Below, in pieces: positions 48,700 through 58,128 of a stretch of DNA of 64,000 nt (the stretch's first letter is position 1; each line of letters opens with the position of its first letter). The DNA lies in contig URRB01000010.1 of NCBI GenBank assembly GCA_900550195.1, positions 1 to 64,000 of the forward strand. The letters are read 5' to 3'. The notes beneath the pieces were generated by a model, which saw only the letters and a list, made by a program, of their open reading frames with translations, was not told the DNA's origin and searched no databases. The DNA is from an uncultured Collinsella sp. GTDB lineage: Bacteria; Actinomycetota; Coriobacteriia; Coriobacteriales; Coriobacteriaceae. The position numbers and the translations under genes are program-made.

Positions 48700-50460
48700 G
48701 TGGCCGATCAGGACATCAAGATGCTCATCGAGCGCATTATGGCCGAGGCCCGGAACCATCAGTCCGCCCGCTTCTCAAACGAAATCTACGCAGACGAGCC
48801 GATTCTCAAAACCGGCCGACAGATGCAGAATTTCCTCCCCGACCAATACCGCAAGATGCGCGAGATATCGCGCTGGCAGGATGACCCCAAGGGCGGCGCG
48901 GGCCGCTGGCTATCGGAGGCCGAGCTTTTCTACCGCCAAGGCTTGCTGATGGCCGACTTTGAGGACGACTGTCCCTACAACGGCACCTTTAAGTCGTACT
49001 TTCCCACCTACAATGCCATGAGCGACCGGCAGTTGCGCGGCTACTTTACCTGGCGTGCCCAAGTGCGCCGCGGAACCGTCGAGGAAACGTCTACATCCTT
49101 TGCCTTTCTGTATCTCTATGAGCTGATTTGCGGCATTGGCATAGATGATCCGCTCGAAGGTTTTAACAAGATCAAGGCCTTTTGGGATGTCTATCGCGCC
49201 TTCGAGCCCGGCATCGACCGGTTTGCGCGCGTGTGGCTGCAGGATTACGCCGTTTTCCACGGACTCGACCCCAAGCTACTTCGCGACTCTAAAACCGTCA
49301 TGTTCGATAACGCCCTTATCGAGCTACGCCGCGCAGCGCGAGACCTTGTACCAGCACCGGCACCGTCCGGCCAGACCCCTAAGCGTCGCAAAACCTCCGA
49401 GCCCACGCTCCCCCTTCCGCCCGATGAGGTGCGCGAGGAGCGACTCATGGCCGCCATCAACGCCCTCTCCACGTACAACCTAAGTAACTCGCGGCTCGAC
49501 CGCAGCCACCACCGCGATCTGCGCCACGTGGCGTGCGCCGTGTATGTCCGTATGGCGCGCTACTATGACACGCACCGAAAGACCGACATCGTGGCGAGCT
49601 TATTTGGGGAGGAGACGGCCATGCCCTACACCATGTTTGCCTCGGCCGTATTCTTTGCGCCCGAGCGCCACGAGGACTGCGAATATCGCCTGGACCCCAT
49701 TCACATCTACCGCTGCCAAAACGGCTTTTGGGAATGCATGCGAATTCACGGCAGCAGGCAAAAAAGCAGCAAGCTTGGTGAGATGATGCGCGCCTGCGAC
49801 CAACGCCTACGCCTGGCCCTAGACCCCACCCACCCCCTGAAGGAGGAGAAGGTCCCCAAATATCTGGCCAAGATCATCGATGACGAGATCATGGCATGGC
49901 TTTCGTGGGACGCCGCACACCAGCCCATCAAGATCGATATCGATTTGAGCCAGCTGGGGCACATTCGGAGCGCCGCCGCGCAAACGCGCGAAGCGCTTTT
50001 GATCGATGAGGAACGCGAGGACGACGCATCCGCAGAAGCCGAGGCAGCGGACTCAGGGCAACCGGAAGCCGAGCCCGTAACCGACGCGATTGTCGAACCG
50101 GTCGTGGCACCCATTCGGCAGGACTTGACCGACGAGCCGACCATATCCACCGAACAGTTTGGTGTCGTGGCACCGCTTCTCGCGCCGACGCCCGCGTTCG
50201 CAGCTGCTGCGCCCGCTGACGCCACAAACGAACTCGCGCCCGCCGCAGATGCCTTCCTTCGCGCACTGCTCGAGCAAAACGCAGCGCAAGCGACATCGGC
50301 AGTGGCGCACTCGGGACAGAGCGAGGACATGCTCGTCGATACCATCAACGAGGCGCTCTTTGACCTGGTGGGCGACACCGTAATTGAATTTAGCGCGGCA
50401 GGGCCGCAGATTATTGAGGACTACGAAGCAGACGTGAGAGGATACCTAGACCATGAGTGA
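48700..50460 (+). CDS. TerB-N/TerB-C domain protein
   Basis: Protein of 586 residues. The N-terminal half (about 30-230) is a TerB-N domain, best seen in YFPTYNAMSDRQLRGYFTWR and YLYELICGIG. The second half fits TerB-C, followed by an acidic, Ala/Pro-rich linker (430-530) and a conserved-looking end (LVDTINEALFDLVGDTVIEF). TerB-N/TerB-C proteins have been described by comparative genomics next to ATPases and Lhr-like helicases in predicted stress or phage-response systems; the biochemical role is unknown. GTG start after GGAGAGGAG. It overlaps the next gene by eight bases. Confidence 0.88.
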   Translation: MADQDIKMLIERIMAEARNHQSARFSNEIYADEPILKTGRQMQNFLPDQYRKMREISRWQDDPKGGAGRWLSEAELFYRQGLLMADFEDDCPYNGTFKSYFPTYNAMSDRQLRGYFTWRAQVRRGTVEETSTSFAFLYLYELICGIGIDDPLEGFNKIKAFWDVYRAFEPGIDRFARVWLQDYAVFHGLDPKLLRDSKTVMFDNALIELRRAARDLVPAPAPSGQTPKRRKTSEPTLPLPPDEVREERLMAAINALSTYNLSNSRLDRSHHRDLRHVACAVYVRMARYYDTHRKTDIVASLFGEETAMPYTMFASAVFFAPERHEDCEYRLDPIHIYRCQNGFWECMRIHGSRQKSSKLGEMMRACDQRLRLALDPTHPLKEEKVPKYLAKIIDDEIMAWLSWDAAHQPIKIDIDLSQLGHIRSAAAQTREALLIDEEREDDASAEAEAADSGQPEAEPVTDAIVEPVVAPIRQDLTDEPTISTEQFGVVAPLLAPTPAFAAAAPADATNELAPAADAFLRALLEQNAAQATSAVAHSGQSEDMLVDTINEALFDLVGDTVIEFSAAGPQIIEDYEADVRGYLDHE

Positions 50461-51757
50461 TACCGCATCCGCAGCACCCCGCGTGCCCAAGCGCGTCGCT
50501 GCCGTCATTCTCAACTCGCTCAAGGGCGGCGTGGTCCCGCGCATCGGCCTTCCCTACATTACCGTAGGGCGCGAGGTCGAGATCCGCGCCCTGCTCACCG
50601 ATCTGAGTCTCATCGCCGACGGTGGTGCGAGCTTCCGCTTTCTGGTCGGTCGTTACGGCGCCGGCAAGAGCTTTTTGCTCCAGACCATCCGCACGCACGC
50701 CATGGGTGAGGGATTCGTCGTCGCCGATGCAGACTTATCCCCCGAGCGCCGTCTGCAGGGCGGGCAGGGGCAGGGCCTTGCCACCTACCGCGAGCTCATC
50801 CGCAACATATCGACTAAAACGCGCCCCGAGGGCGGTGCGCTCAACCTAATCCTCGATCGCTGGGTCGCCTCGTGTGCCGATGCCGATGAGTCTGCCGTCA
50901 ATGCCCAACTGGCCCCGCTCGAGGAAATGGTCCACGGCTTCGACTTCACCCGCATGCTCCGCCGCTATCGCACGGCCGTATCCGAGGGCGACGAAGAAGC
51001 CATGAGCCGCGTGACCAAATGGATCCGCGGCGAATACCGTACCAAGAGCGAGGCTCGCGCCGAGCTGGGCTCCTCGACCATCATCAGCGATGACGACTGG
51101 TACGACTACGTTAAGCTCATCGCGCGTTTTTTGGTCTGCAGCGGCTACAAGGGTATGTTGGTGCTCATCGACGAGCTCGTGAATCTGTATAAGATTCCCA
51201 ACGCGATCACGCGCCAGTACAACTACGAGAAGATCCTAACCATGTACAACGACACGCTCCAGGGCAAGGCGCAGTACCTGGGCATGATCATGGGCGGCAC
51301 GCCAACCTCCATCGAAGACCGGCGCCGCGGTGTGTTCTCCTACGAGGCCCTGCGCAGCCGACTCGCTCAGGGCCGCTTTGCGCGCGAGGACCTTAAGGAC
51401 ATGCTCGCGCCCATCATCCGTCTGCAGCCACTCACCTACGAGGAGCTGCTGGTGCTCATCGAAAAACTCATGCAGATCCATGCCGGCTACTTTGGCTGGA
51501 CGCCCACGCTTACCGAGAACGACTTGGTGGACTTCCTCAAGATTGAGTTTGGCCGCGTGGGAGCCGACACGCATCTGACGCCGCGTGAGGTCATTCGTGA
51601 CTTTATCGAGCTGCTCGACATCCTATGCCAAAACCCCGACGCCAACGTGGCCGAGCTACTGCAAAGCGTCGGCGGCGACGCGCCGGCGCCGGCAACAGCA
51701 ACAGGCGACACCGGCACCGCAAGCGGCGACCGCAATTTCGCCGAATTCACCATCTAA
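50453..51757 (+). CDS. DUF2791 P-loop ATPase, BrxD-like
   Basis: Protein of 434 residues. Walker A GRYGAGKS (66-73), Walker B LVLIDE (236-241). It matches the DUF2791 family, called BrxD in type 2 and type 6 BREX phage defence. In BREX it accompanies the helicase BrxHI, as here, but no PglX, PglZ, BrxC or other BREX gene is present in the window. It overlaps the TerB gene by eight bases, so the two are co-translated. The C-terminal 30 residues are a Gly/Thr/Ala-rich tail. Confidence 0.9.
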   Translation: MSDTASAAPRVPKRVAAVILNSLKGGVVPRIGLPYITVGREVEIRALLTDLSLIADGGASFRFLVGRYGAGKSFLLQTIRTHAMGEGFVVADADLSPERRLQGGQGQGLATYRELIRNISTKTRPEGGALNLILDRWVASCADADESAVNAQLAPLEEMVHGFDFTRMLRRYRTAVSEGDEEAMSRVTKWIRGEYRTKSEARAELGSSTIISDDDWYDYVKLIARFLVCSGYKGMLVLIDELVNLYKIPNAITRQYNYEKILTMYNDTLQGKAQYLGMIMGGTPTSIEDRRRGVFSYEALRSRLAQGRFAREDLKDMLAPIIRLQPLTYEELLVLIEKLMQIHAGYFGWTPTLTENDLVDFLKIEFGRVGADTHLTPREVIRDFIELLDILCQNPDANVAELLQSVGGDAPAPATATGDTGTASGDRNFAEFTI

Positions 51758-51790
51758 CCTGCCAAAAAGGGACAGGTTTATTTTGGCAGG
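51758..51790. repeat. Inverted repeat between ATPase and helicase genes
   Basis: CCTGCCAAAA (51758-51767) and TTTTGGCAGG (51781-51790) enclose AGGGACAGGTTTA. It begins at the ATPase stop codon. It looks like a small mobile palindrome inserted between two genes of one operon, or an intercistronic control hairpin. Confidence 0.75.
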
Positions 51791-51873
51791 CTTTATCTGG
51801 GCAAACGTCGAGGCAGTAATGCAGCAAGCCACTGCCCACCGCGTTGAGAGATTCGTTTTTGAAAGGAGGCCCC

Positions 51874-54318
51874 GTGAACGCCTTTGACCGCTACGCCCCG
51901 TTTATCCAAGACTTCATCTACTCCCACGATTGGGAGAGTCTACGCTCCATCCAGGTTGCAGCAGCTGATGCCATCTTTAACACTCAGGACAATGTGCTCC
52001 TGACGGCATCCACGGCTTCCGGCAAAACCGAGGCAGCCTTCTTTCCCATCCTGACCGAGTTTTGGGAGAACCCGCCCGCGAGCGTTGGCGCCCTCTACAT
52101 CGGCCCCCTCAAGGCACTCATCAATGATCAGTTCGTCCGCCTCAACGACCTGTGCGAAGAGGCCGATATCCCCGTCTGGCACTGGCATGGCGATGTTTCG
52201 CAGTCGCACAAGGCTAAGCTCATCAAAAAACCGAGCGGTATCTTGCAGATTACGCCCGAGTCGCTCGAGGCGCTCCTGATCCATAAGCACATGGCAATCC
52301 CTCGTATGTTCTGCGACCTGCGCTATGTGGTTATCGACGAGGTTCATTCGCTCATGCGCGGCGACCGCGGCGGTCAGACGCTCTGCCTTATCGAGCGCCT
52401 CTCGCGCATGGCGGGCGTGCAGCCCCGCCGCATCGGCCTTTCTGCCACCATCGGCGACCCCGAGCGCACGGGCGCCTTTCTCTCACAGGGAACAGGACGC
52501 GATTGCATCATCCCCCGCTTTGAGGAACCGCGCCGCGTGTGGCGCATCTCCATGGAGCACTTCTACAACTCGGGTCCCCAGGCACAGCAGCGGGGATTCG
52601 AGAGCACGGGTCCACAAGAAGCCGAGATGCTTGCTTGCGAGCGTATTGAGCCGGCGGCGCCCGCGGCGCTGCCGGCTGGCGCCCAAGACGTGCGCCACAG
52701 CGGACAGCTTACACAGGAGGAACGCCGTCAACGTCGTGAGCGGGCACGGGGCAAGGCCGCTCCCAAAGACCGTCGCACTTCTTCGGCCCCCGAGGGCGAA
52801 GTCGATATCCCCCGGGCCGATGAGCAGGCGCTCCTCAACCCCACCGACACCGCGCCCGAAAACGCCGATCCCGGCATGGGCTATATCTTTGAACACACCC
52901 GCGGGCGCAAGTGCCTGGTCTTTGCCAACTCGCGCGAGGAGGCAGAGGCCGTGTGCTCCATGCTGCGCAGCTACTGCGAGAGCCGGCACGAGCCCGACCG
53001 TTTTCTCATCCACCATGGCAATCTTTCGGCATCGCTGCGCGAAACGGCCGAGGAACTCATGCGCGATGAGGAGCAGGCACAGACAACCGTCACCACCTCC
53101 ACGCTGGAACTAGGTATCGATATCGGCCGTCTGGAGCGTGCGTTTCAGATCGACGCGCCGTTTACCGTCAGCTCCTTTTTGCAGCGAATGGGCCGCACGG
53201 GGCGCCGCGATCTTCCGCCCGAGATGTGGTTTGTCATGCGCGAGGAGGAACCCGAGCCGCGCACGATGATGCCCGAGACCATTCCGTGGAAGCTCCTGCA
53301 GGGCATCGCGCTCGTACAACTCTATCGCGAGGAAAAGTGGGTCGAGCCGCCCGAGCTCGATCGACTCCCCTACAGCCTGCTCTACCACCAGACTATGTCG
53401 ACGCTTGCCAGCACCGGCGAACTCACGCCGGCAGAGCTTGCCCAGCGCGTGCTCACACTCAGCTATTTCCATCGCATCTCGGCCGATGACTATCGCGTGT
53501 TGCTGCGTCACCTCATTAAGATCGACCATATCCAAGTCACCGAGGGCGGCGGGCTCATCGTGGGTCTCGCGGGCGAGCGCATCATCAACAACTTTAAGTT
53601 CTACGCCGTGTTCCAGGAAAACGAGGAGTTCACCGTTCGCAGCGAATCGGCCGAGCTGGGCACGATTGTCAACCCGCCCCCGCCCGGTGAGCGCATTGCC
53701 ATCGCCGGCCATTGCTGGACTGTCGAGGAAGTGGACTGGAAGCGTCACACCGTCTTTGCCACGCAGGTCAAGGGCCGGGTGCCGGCCTACTTTGGCGACT
53801 GCCCCGGCGACATCAATACACACGTACTCGAACGTATGCGCAAGGCGCTCAACGAGCACGCGGCGTATCCGTACCTGATGGGTAACGCGCGGGCCCGTCT
53901 GGCGCAGGCTCGCCATACGGCCGAGATTTCGGGCGCGGGAACTAAGCCGCTCATCAACCTGGGTGGCGACACCTGGGTGCTCTTCCCCTGGTTGGGCAGC
54001 TACGCCTTTTTGGCGCTCGAGCGCATGCTCAAGATTAAATGCGCCGCTGAGTTGGGCCTTCGCGGACTCGACCCGTCACGCCCGTACTTTATGCAGTTTA
54101 AGATGAAGGCCGACGAGGAGACGTTCTTTGAAGTGCTCGCCGCCGAAGCCGAGAAAGACTTCGACCCCATCGACCTCGTCTATCCCGGCGAGGTGCCTTA
54201 CTTTGATCGGTACGACGAATTCGTTCCAGAAGAGCTCGTGCGCAAAGGCTTTGCCGAAGGCGTGCTCGACATCGAAGACATGAAGCAGCGCGTCCTCGGC
54301 TGGCGCGACCACGCCTAA
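51874..54318 (+). CDS. Lhr-like DEAD/DEAH helicase, BrxHI-like
   Basis: Protein of 814 residues. Superfamily 2 helicase with Walker A TASTASGKT (44-52), DEVH (155-158), SATIGDP, and QRMGRTGRR late in the second RecA domain, separated by an inserted, charged segment (about 225-345, rich in Arg/Ala/Glu) unlike most Lhr proteins. The C-terminal 350 residues are a further conserved region (GERIINNFKFYAVFQENEEFTVRSES; PYFGDCPGD as AYFGDCPGD). It resembles BrxHI/Lhr-like helicases. Start GTG at 51874 with AGGAGG four bases before. Third gene of the TerB-ATPase-helicase set, 116 bases after the ATPase gene. Confidence 0.92.
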   Translation: MNAFDRYAPFIQDFIYSHDWESLRSIQVAAADAIFNTQDNVLLTASTASGKTEAAFFPILTEFWENPPASVGALYIGPLKALINDQFVRLNDLCEEADIPVWHWHGDVSQSHKAKLIKKPSGILQITPESLEALLIHKHMAIPRMFCDLRYVVIDEVHSLMRGDRGGQTLCLIERLSRMAGVQPRRIGLSATIGDPERTGAFLSQGTGRDCIIPRFEEPRRVWRISMEHFYNSGPQAQQRGFESTGPQEAEMLACERIEPAAPAALPAGAQDVRHSGQLTQEERRQRRERARGKAAPKDRRTSSAPEGEVDIPRADEQALLNPTDTAPENADPGMGYIFEHTRGRKCLVFANSREEAEAVCSMLRSYCESRHEPDRFLIHHGNLSASLRETAEELMRDEEQAQTTVTTSTLELGIDIGRLERAFQIDAPFTVSSFLQRMGRTGRRDLPPEMWFVMREEEPEPRTMMPETIPWKLLQGIALVQLYREEKWVEPPELDRLPYSLLYHQTMSTLASTGELTPAELAQRVLTLSYFHRISADDYRVLLRHLIKIDHIQVTEGGGLIVGLAGERIINNFKFYAVFQENEEFTVRSESAELGTIVNPPPPGERIAIAGHCWTVEEVDWKRHTVFATQVKGRVPAYFGDCPGDINTHVLERMRKALNEHAAYPYLMGNARARLAQARHTAEISGAGTKPLINLGGDTWVLFPWLGSYAFLALERMLKIKCAAELGLRGLDPSRPYFMQFKMKADEETFFEVLAAEAEKDFDPIDLVYPGEVPYFDRYDEFVPEELVRKGFAEGVLDIEDMKQRVLGWRDHA

Positions 54319-54344
54319 GACCAGTCTTTTTGGGACGGGGAGAC

Positions 54345-55223
54345 CTATTTGTCGTGAAGAACGGTGCCGAGGAAGTCGGTGTCGAAGGGCACGGCTTCGG
54401 CAAAGGCGTAGTTGCCGTCGCTGGCGATGAGCAGGTAGTTCTCCTCGCCGCCGAACTCTGCATCGCCACATGGGACCACCCAAGCATGGTCGAACACCTC
54501 AAGCGCCGTGGCGGCACAGTCGCGCAGGAACGTCACATCGCTCCCCTCGTTTGCACTCACGATATTGGCAACGTAGACGCCACCGACATTTAGGCTGCCC
54601 CGCACCAGGCGCAGCGCCTCAACGGTCGCCAGCTCACGCACGGGCTCGGCACCGCCAAAGCAATCGCTCACGACCACGTCGTAACGGCGATGGCCCACGC
54701 TCGTCACGCCCAGGTACGAACGCGCCTCGGCGGTAATCACCCGTAGGCGATCGCCCGCCGCGCGCTCCAGCTCGTCTAGGTAGAACCAGCGGCGCGCCAG
54801 GCGCGTAATCTCTCCGTCATACTCGATGACGTCCATGCGCAAGCCCTCGTGCGACATCAGGGCGAATTTAGGATAGGCAAACCCGCCGCCGCCCAGCATA
54901 AGCATGCGGTCGATACCGTGACCATAAGCGTCGCGCATCGCATCCTCGGCCTCAAACACGTCGTCAAACGCGCGATAGTACGCAAAGACGGGCTCCGCCC
55001 AGCGCTCGCCAACGTAGCTTGCACTTTGGTAGACGCCGCCTTGCACCAATACGCGGACTTCGTCGCCACCCTCGTCGTGCACGCGTTTCACACGCGCCAA
55101 CCCATTGCGGGTTCGCGCAACCTGCAGACAGGCAGCACGAACAGCGACAGCGGCCGCACCAAGCGCCGCGGCTCCCAGAGCAACGCCGGCAACGACGCCG
55201 GCAGAAACACTCGGCTTGTTCAT
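54345..55223 (-). CDS. Spermidine-synthase-fold SAM-binding protein with N-terminal helix
   Basis: Protein of 292 residues. An N-terminal hydrophobic Ala/Gly-rich helix (SAGVVAGVALGAAALGAAAVAVRAA) is followed by a Rossmann fold of the spermidine synthase type: MLMLGGGGFAYPKFAL, VIEYDGEITRLARRWF and YDVVVSDCFGG. The region that in SpeE holds the propylamine-transfer residues is not clearly kept, so I do not call it SpeE. It begins just after the elp3 stop and is likely in one transcript with it. Membrane-anchored members of this fold are common in Actinobacteria with unknown substrates. Confidence 0.8.
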   Translation of the reverse strand: MNKPSVSAGVVAGVALGAAALGAAAVAVRAACLQVARTRNGLARVKRVHDEGGDEVRVLVQGGVYQSASYVGERWAEPVFAYYRAFDDVFEAEDAMRDAYGHGIDRMLMLGGGGFAYPKFALMSHEGLRMDVIEYDGEITRLARRWFYLDELERAAGDRLRVITAEARSYLGVTSVGHRRYDVVVSDCFGGAEPVRELATVEALRLVRGSLNVGGVYVANIVSANEGSDVTFLRDCAATALEVFDHAWVVPCGDAEFGGEENYLLIASDGNYAFAEAVPFDTDFLGTVLHDK

Positions 55224-57128
55224 TTAGAGCTCCTTTTGCAGATAGAGTCCGTGGTCGTAGAAACCCAAATGGCGATAGTACTCGCGCGTACCGATCGCGC
55301 TGATCACGTTGATGCGCGCATAGCCCGCGTCCCGAGCAATATGGCACGCACGCTCCACCAGCGACCGTCCCAATCCATGGTGCTGGGCTGCCTGGCCTTG
55401 ATCCCCCACGCGCGCCGCCATGCCATACACGTGTACCTCGCGAATCATCGCCTCGTCCGGCATCGTCGGCAACTCGTCCGCATGTGCGGCAACAAAAGCG
55501 CGAACGGGCAGCGACAGACGCAAAAAGCCGGCGATCTTGCCTTCGGGCGTCACCCACTGCAAAAAGCGTTCACGCGTCACCGGCGTCTCGTAAGCGACCT
55601 CATCAAGAGACAGTTCATCCAGGTCGGCACCCGCGGTACTGATCTCGCGATAGCGAATCTCGCGCACCGTCGCACCGTCACCCCGAGCAGCCAGGCGGTT
55701 CTCAACGAGCTGACGCAGGTTGGGCTTCTTGTTGCCCACCATGATGTCGTCGGAGCTAAAGTCGCGGATCATGCGGCTGATGCGGCAGAACGCCGGCGTC
55801 ACCACGATGTCGTCGGCCAGCACATCGAGCAGTTCTTCCTCGGTATAGGGGCGCCACTCGCCGCGCTCATAGCGGCCCACCAGACGCGAGCCCTCGATGA
55901 GCGCGCACGGGTAGACCTTGACCTCGTCGGGCATAAAGGCCCCCTCGGTCATAAAGCGCTCGTAGTCGCGCTTGTCCCCCTCGGGCGTGGCGCCCAGCAA
56001 GTTGAGCATAAAATGCGCGTGGATCTTAAAGCCAAACAGACGCGCAAGCGAAAACGCCCGCTCGATCTGAGCCACCGAAATGCGACGCTCGTTGATATCG
56101 AGCAGGTGCTGGTTGAGGCTCTGGATGCCCATCTGAATCTTGGTGCAACCCAGGCGGCGGATAAGCGTGAGCGCCTGGGGCGTCACGGCATCGGGGCGCG
56201 TCTCGATAACGAGCCCCACCACGCGATGCTTCGCCGTCTCGTTGATGCGCTGCTGACGCTCAAGCTCCTCCATCGTTGCCGTCTGCCACTCAGTGACCTC
56301 GCCCCACGGCGTACCGGGACCGTACAGACGACGCACCGCACGGTTATAGCCGCCCACGGCAGCATCCACACGCCCCTGCTCGTCGGCAACGCCGGCAGCA
56401 AGCTCGACCTCGTCTGTCGCAATGCCGGCGGCCCGATAGCGCTCACGGCGCTCTGCTACCACAGGCGGCAGGGCATCGGCGGGAGTGTCATCGAGCAGAC
56501 GCCCCGCCTCGGCACGGCTGATGCCCGGACGCGCCAACATGGGGTTAGCCGCCACACCAGCCACGGCATCGTCATTGAGCGCGCGGAAGAGCTCCGACAT
56601 AAACCACGCCTGATACCCTTGCGGATAGTCGCTCCAGGTACCGCCAAGCACAATGAGCTCGATCTTATCGGTCGCATGCCCCATCTGCGAAAGCGCGGTC
56701 AGGCGAGCGCTCACCTGCAGATACGGGTCAAAGCAATTTTGCTCCGCACGGGCGCATGCCGGCTCGGCGTGCAGATAGCTCTTGGACATGCGCAGATCGT
56801 TGGGGCAAAACAGGCAATCGCCCGAGCATGGCCAGGGCTTGGTAATGACGGTAATGGTCGCCACGCCCGAGGCCGTTCGGCGCGGCTTCATACGCAGGAC
56901 CTGCAGCAGTCGACGTTCCAGCTCGGCATCGACATTCCACCCAGCCCAACGAGCCGGCTCCTCACGTTTTACCCGCTGGTAGAACGGCAGCAGACGGCGC
57001 TTGGCCAAATCGCGTTTGTCGGCACCCTCACGGCGCGCCTCGGCATGTATCAGTTTGACGAGCGCTTTGTCGTCCACGGTCTCGCCGCGACGCAGAGCCT
57101 CGAGTATGTTCAAGATAATCTGTTCCAT
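55224..57128 (-). CDS. Elp3-like radical SAM / GNAT enzyme
   Basis: Protein of 634 residues. Radical SAM cluster motif C101-x3-C105-x2-C108 (PCSGDCLFCPND), the Elp3-type stretches IELIVLGGTWSDYPQGYQAWFM and GLVIETRPDAVTPQALTLIRRLGCTKIQMGIQSLN, ending in a GNAT acetyltransferase domain (about 500-634: GLGRSLVERACHIARDAGYARINVISAIGTREYYRHLGF). Elp3 makes the cm5U modification at tRNA wobble uridine. Bacterial Elp3 proteins occur in only some lineages. ATG with GGGGG upstream. Its partner gene follows directly. Confidence 0.93.
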   Translation of the reverse strand: MEQIILNILEALRRGETVDDKALVKLIHAEARREGADKRDLAKRRLLPFYQRVKREEPARWAGWNVDAELERRLLQVLRMKPRRTASGVATITVITKPWPCSGDCLFCPNDLRMSKSYLHAEPACARAEQNCFDPYLQVSARLTALSQMGHATDKIELIVLGGTWSDYPQGYQAWFMSELFRALNDDAVAGVAANPMLARPGISRAEAGRLLDDTPADALPPVVAERRERYRAAGIATDEVELAAGVADEQGRVDAAVGGYNRAVRRLYGPGTPWGEVTEWQTATMEELERQQRINETAKHRVVGLVIETRPDAVTPQALTLIRRLGCTKIQMGIQSLNQHLLDINERRISVAQIERAFSLARLFGFKIHAHFMLNLLGATPEGDKRDYERFMTEGAFMPDEVKVYPCALIEGSRLVGRYERGEWRPYTEEELLDVLADDIVVTPAFCRISRMIRDFSSDDIMVGNKKPNLRQLVENRLAARGDGATVREIRYREISTAGADLDELSLDEVAYETPVTRERFLQWVTPEGKIAGFLRLSLPVRAFVAAHADELPTMPDEAMIREVHVYGMAARVGDQGQAAQHHGLGRSLVERACHIARDAGYARINVISAIGTREYYRHLGFYDHGLYLQKEL

Positions 57129-57147
57129 GCCCCCATTGTAAAGGCAA

Positions 57148-57179
57148 AGGCGCCGAAGCCGACCACGGCCCCGGCGCCT
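57148..57179 (-). terminator. Terminator after the DUF4097 gene
   Basis: Stem CGGCGCCT with AGGCGCCG around a 16-base loop, then TTGCCTTT on the minus strand. It also sits just upstream of elp3. Confidence 0.7.
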
Positions 57180-57225
57180 CCATCAAAGAGCATGCCTATA
57201 TGTACCGATCTCCGAAAACCGCATG

Positions 57226-58128
57226 TCACTCCGGATCAAACGACATGTCGCCCGAACCGACCTCGAAACGATACGTAGCAGACTTATCGCCGTTGTCGAA
57301 TTCAAGATTCAATATGGTCTCGCCATCGTAGCCAAGCGGAAGGAAATCGCTCTCGAAGTCACCGCTGCCCACGGTGAGGCTCGCCTTAAAGCCCGTAGAG
57401 TTCGGAACCGTCATCTCCACATCGCCCGAGTCCACGCTTACGTCCATCGACTTCGCGGGGGCCTGGTAGAGCTCGAACGTCACATCGCCCGAACCGACCT
57501 CGGCATTCAGAGTGTCGGTCACGGTGCCCGCAAACGCGACGTCTCCCGAGTCCAACGTCAAATCAAAGTCGTGGCACGCAATGTCCGCGACCGTCAGGTC
57601 TCCCAACCCCACGTTTGCCGTAATGCCCATCATGTTATCGGCAAGCTCACGCGGCAGTTCAATGGTGACCTTACGGTCATGGGCGCGCTCGTCATCGCAG
57701 TCGAACTGGCTAATCTTGAGTGTAGAGCCCTCGATCTTAACCAGATTCTGAGTGGCGGCATCGGAAGCAGACGCCCCCTTTGCAACGCGCCCGCTTTCGA
57801 CGACACGTACCGGTCCGCCAGAGACACGTTTAATCTCGACCGCCCCCGACGTCACATCCAAGTCGAGCGATTGGAACGCGTCTTCGTCAAAAGTCGTGCT
57901 CGAAAGTTGCTGAGGCCGAGCGGAATATTTACCGCCATCGTTCATAAAATCGTCGTCGTCAACCACATCGTCCATACCGGACAAGCCGGATACAACATCG
58001 TCGAGATCCCACGGGCCATCAAAATGAATCAAAGTCCGCGAAGTGCCAAAGACGAGCCCGATGATGAGCACAAACGCTCCGATGCCAACGCCCAAGCGTA
58101 CCTTGGATTCATGCGAAAGCTTCATCAT
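57226..58128 (-). CDS. DUF4097 beta-strand-repeat protein, membrane-anchored
   Basis: Protein of 300 residues: a membrane helix (VRLGVGIGAFVLIIGLVFG, about 10-29), an acidic linker, then a beta-solenoid-like DUF4097 domain with repeated (G/D)SGDV/F units (TLDSGDVAFAG, AEVGSGDVTFEL, VSVDSGDVEMTV, TVGSGDFES, VGSGDMSF). The domain is often found with PspC or XRE proteins and is expected outside the membrane. Its start overlaps the stop of the XRE gene (ATGATGA), so the pair is coupled. Confidence 0.9.
   Translation of the reverse strand: MMKLSHESKVRLGVGIGAFVLIIGLVFGTSRTLIHFDGPWDLDDVVSGLSGMDDVVDDDDFMNDGGKYSARPQQLSSTTFDEDAFQSLDLDVTSGAVEIKRVSGGPVRVVESGRVAKGASASDAATQNLVKIEGSTLKISQFDCDDERAHDRKVTIELPRELADNMMGITANVGLGDLTVADIACHDFDLTLDSGDVAFAGTVTDTLNAEVGSGDVTFELYQAPAKSMDVSVDSGDVEMTVPNSTGFKASLTVGSGDFESDFLPLGYDGETILNLEFDNGDKSATYRFEVGSGDMSFDPE

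Noticed and set aside
48700..54318. Full BREX system
   Set aside because: Only BrxD- and BrxHI-like proteins are present; no PglX, PglZ or BrxC genes within the window.
54319..54344. Insertion of the 51.76-kb palindrome after the helicase gene
   Set aside because: Only a short stretch (TTTTTGGGAC) is alike and there is no clear inverted repeat, so it is not listed as a repeat.
54345..55223. Spermidine synthase SpeE
   Set aside because: Rossmann fold agrees, but the propylamine-transfer residues could not be identified and an N-terminal membrane helix is unusual; kept as fold-level call only.
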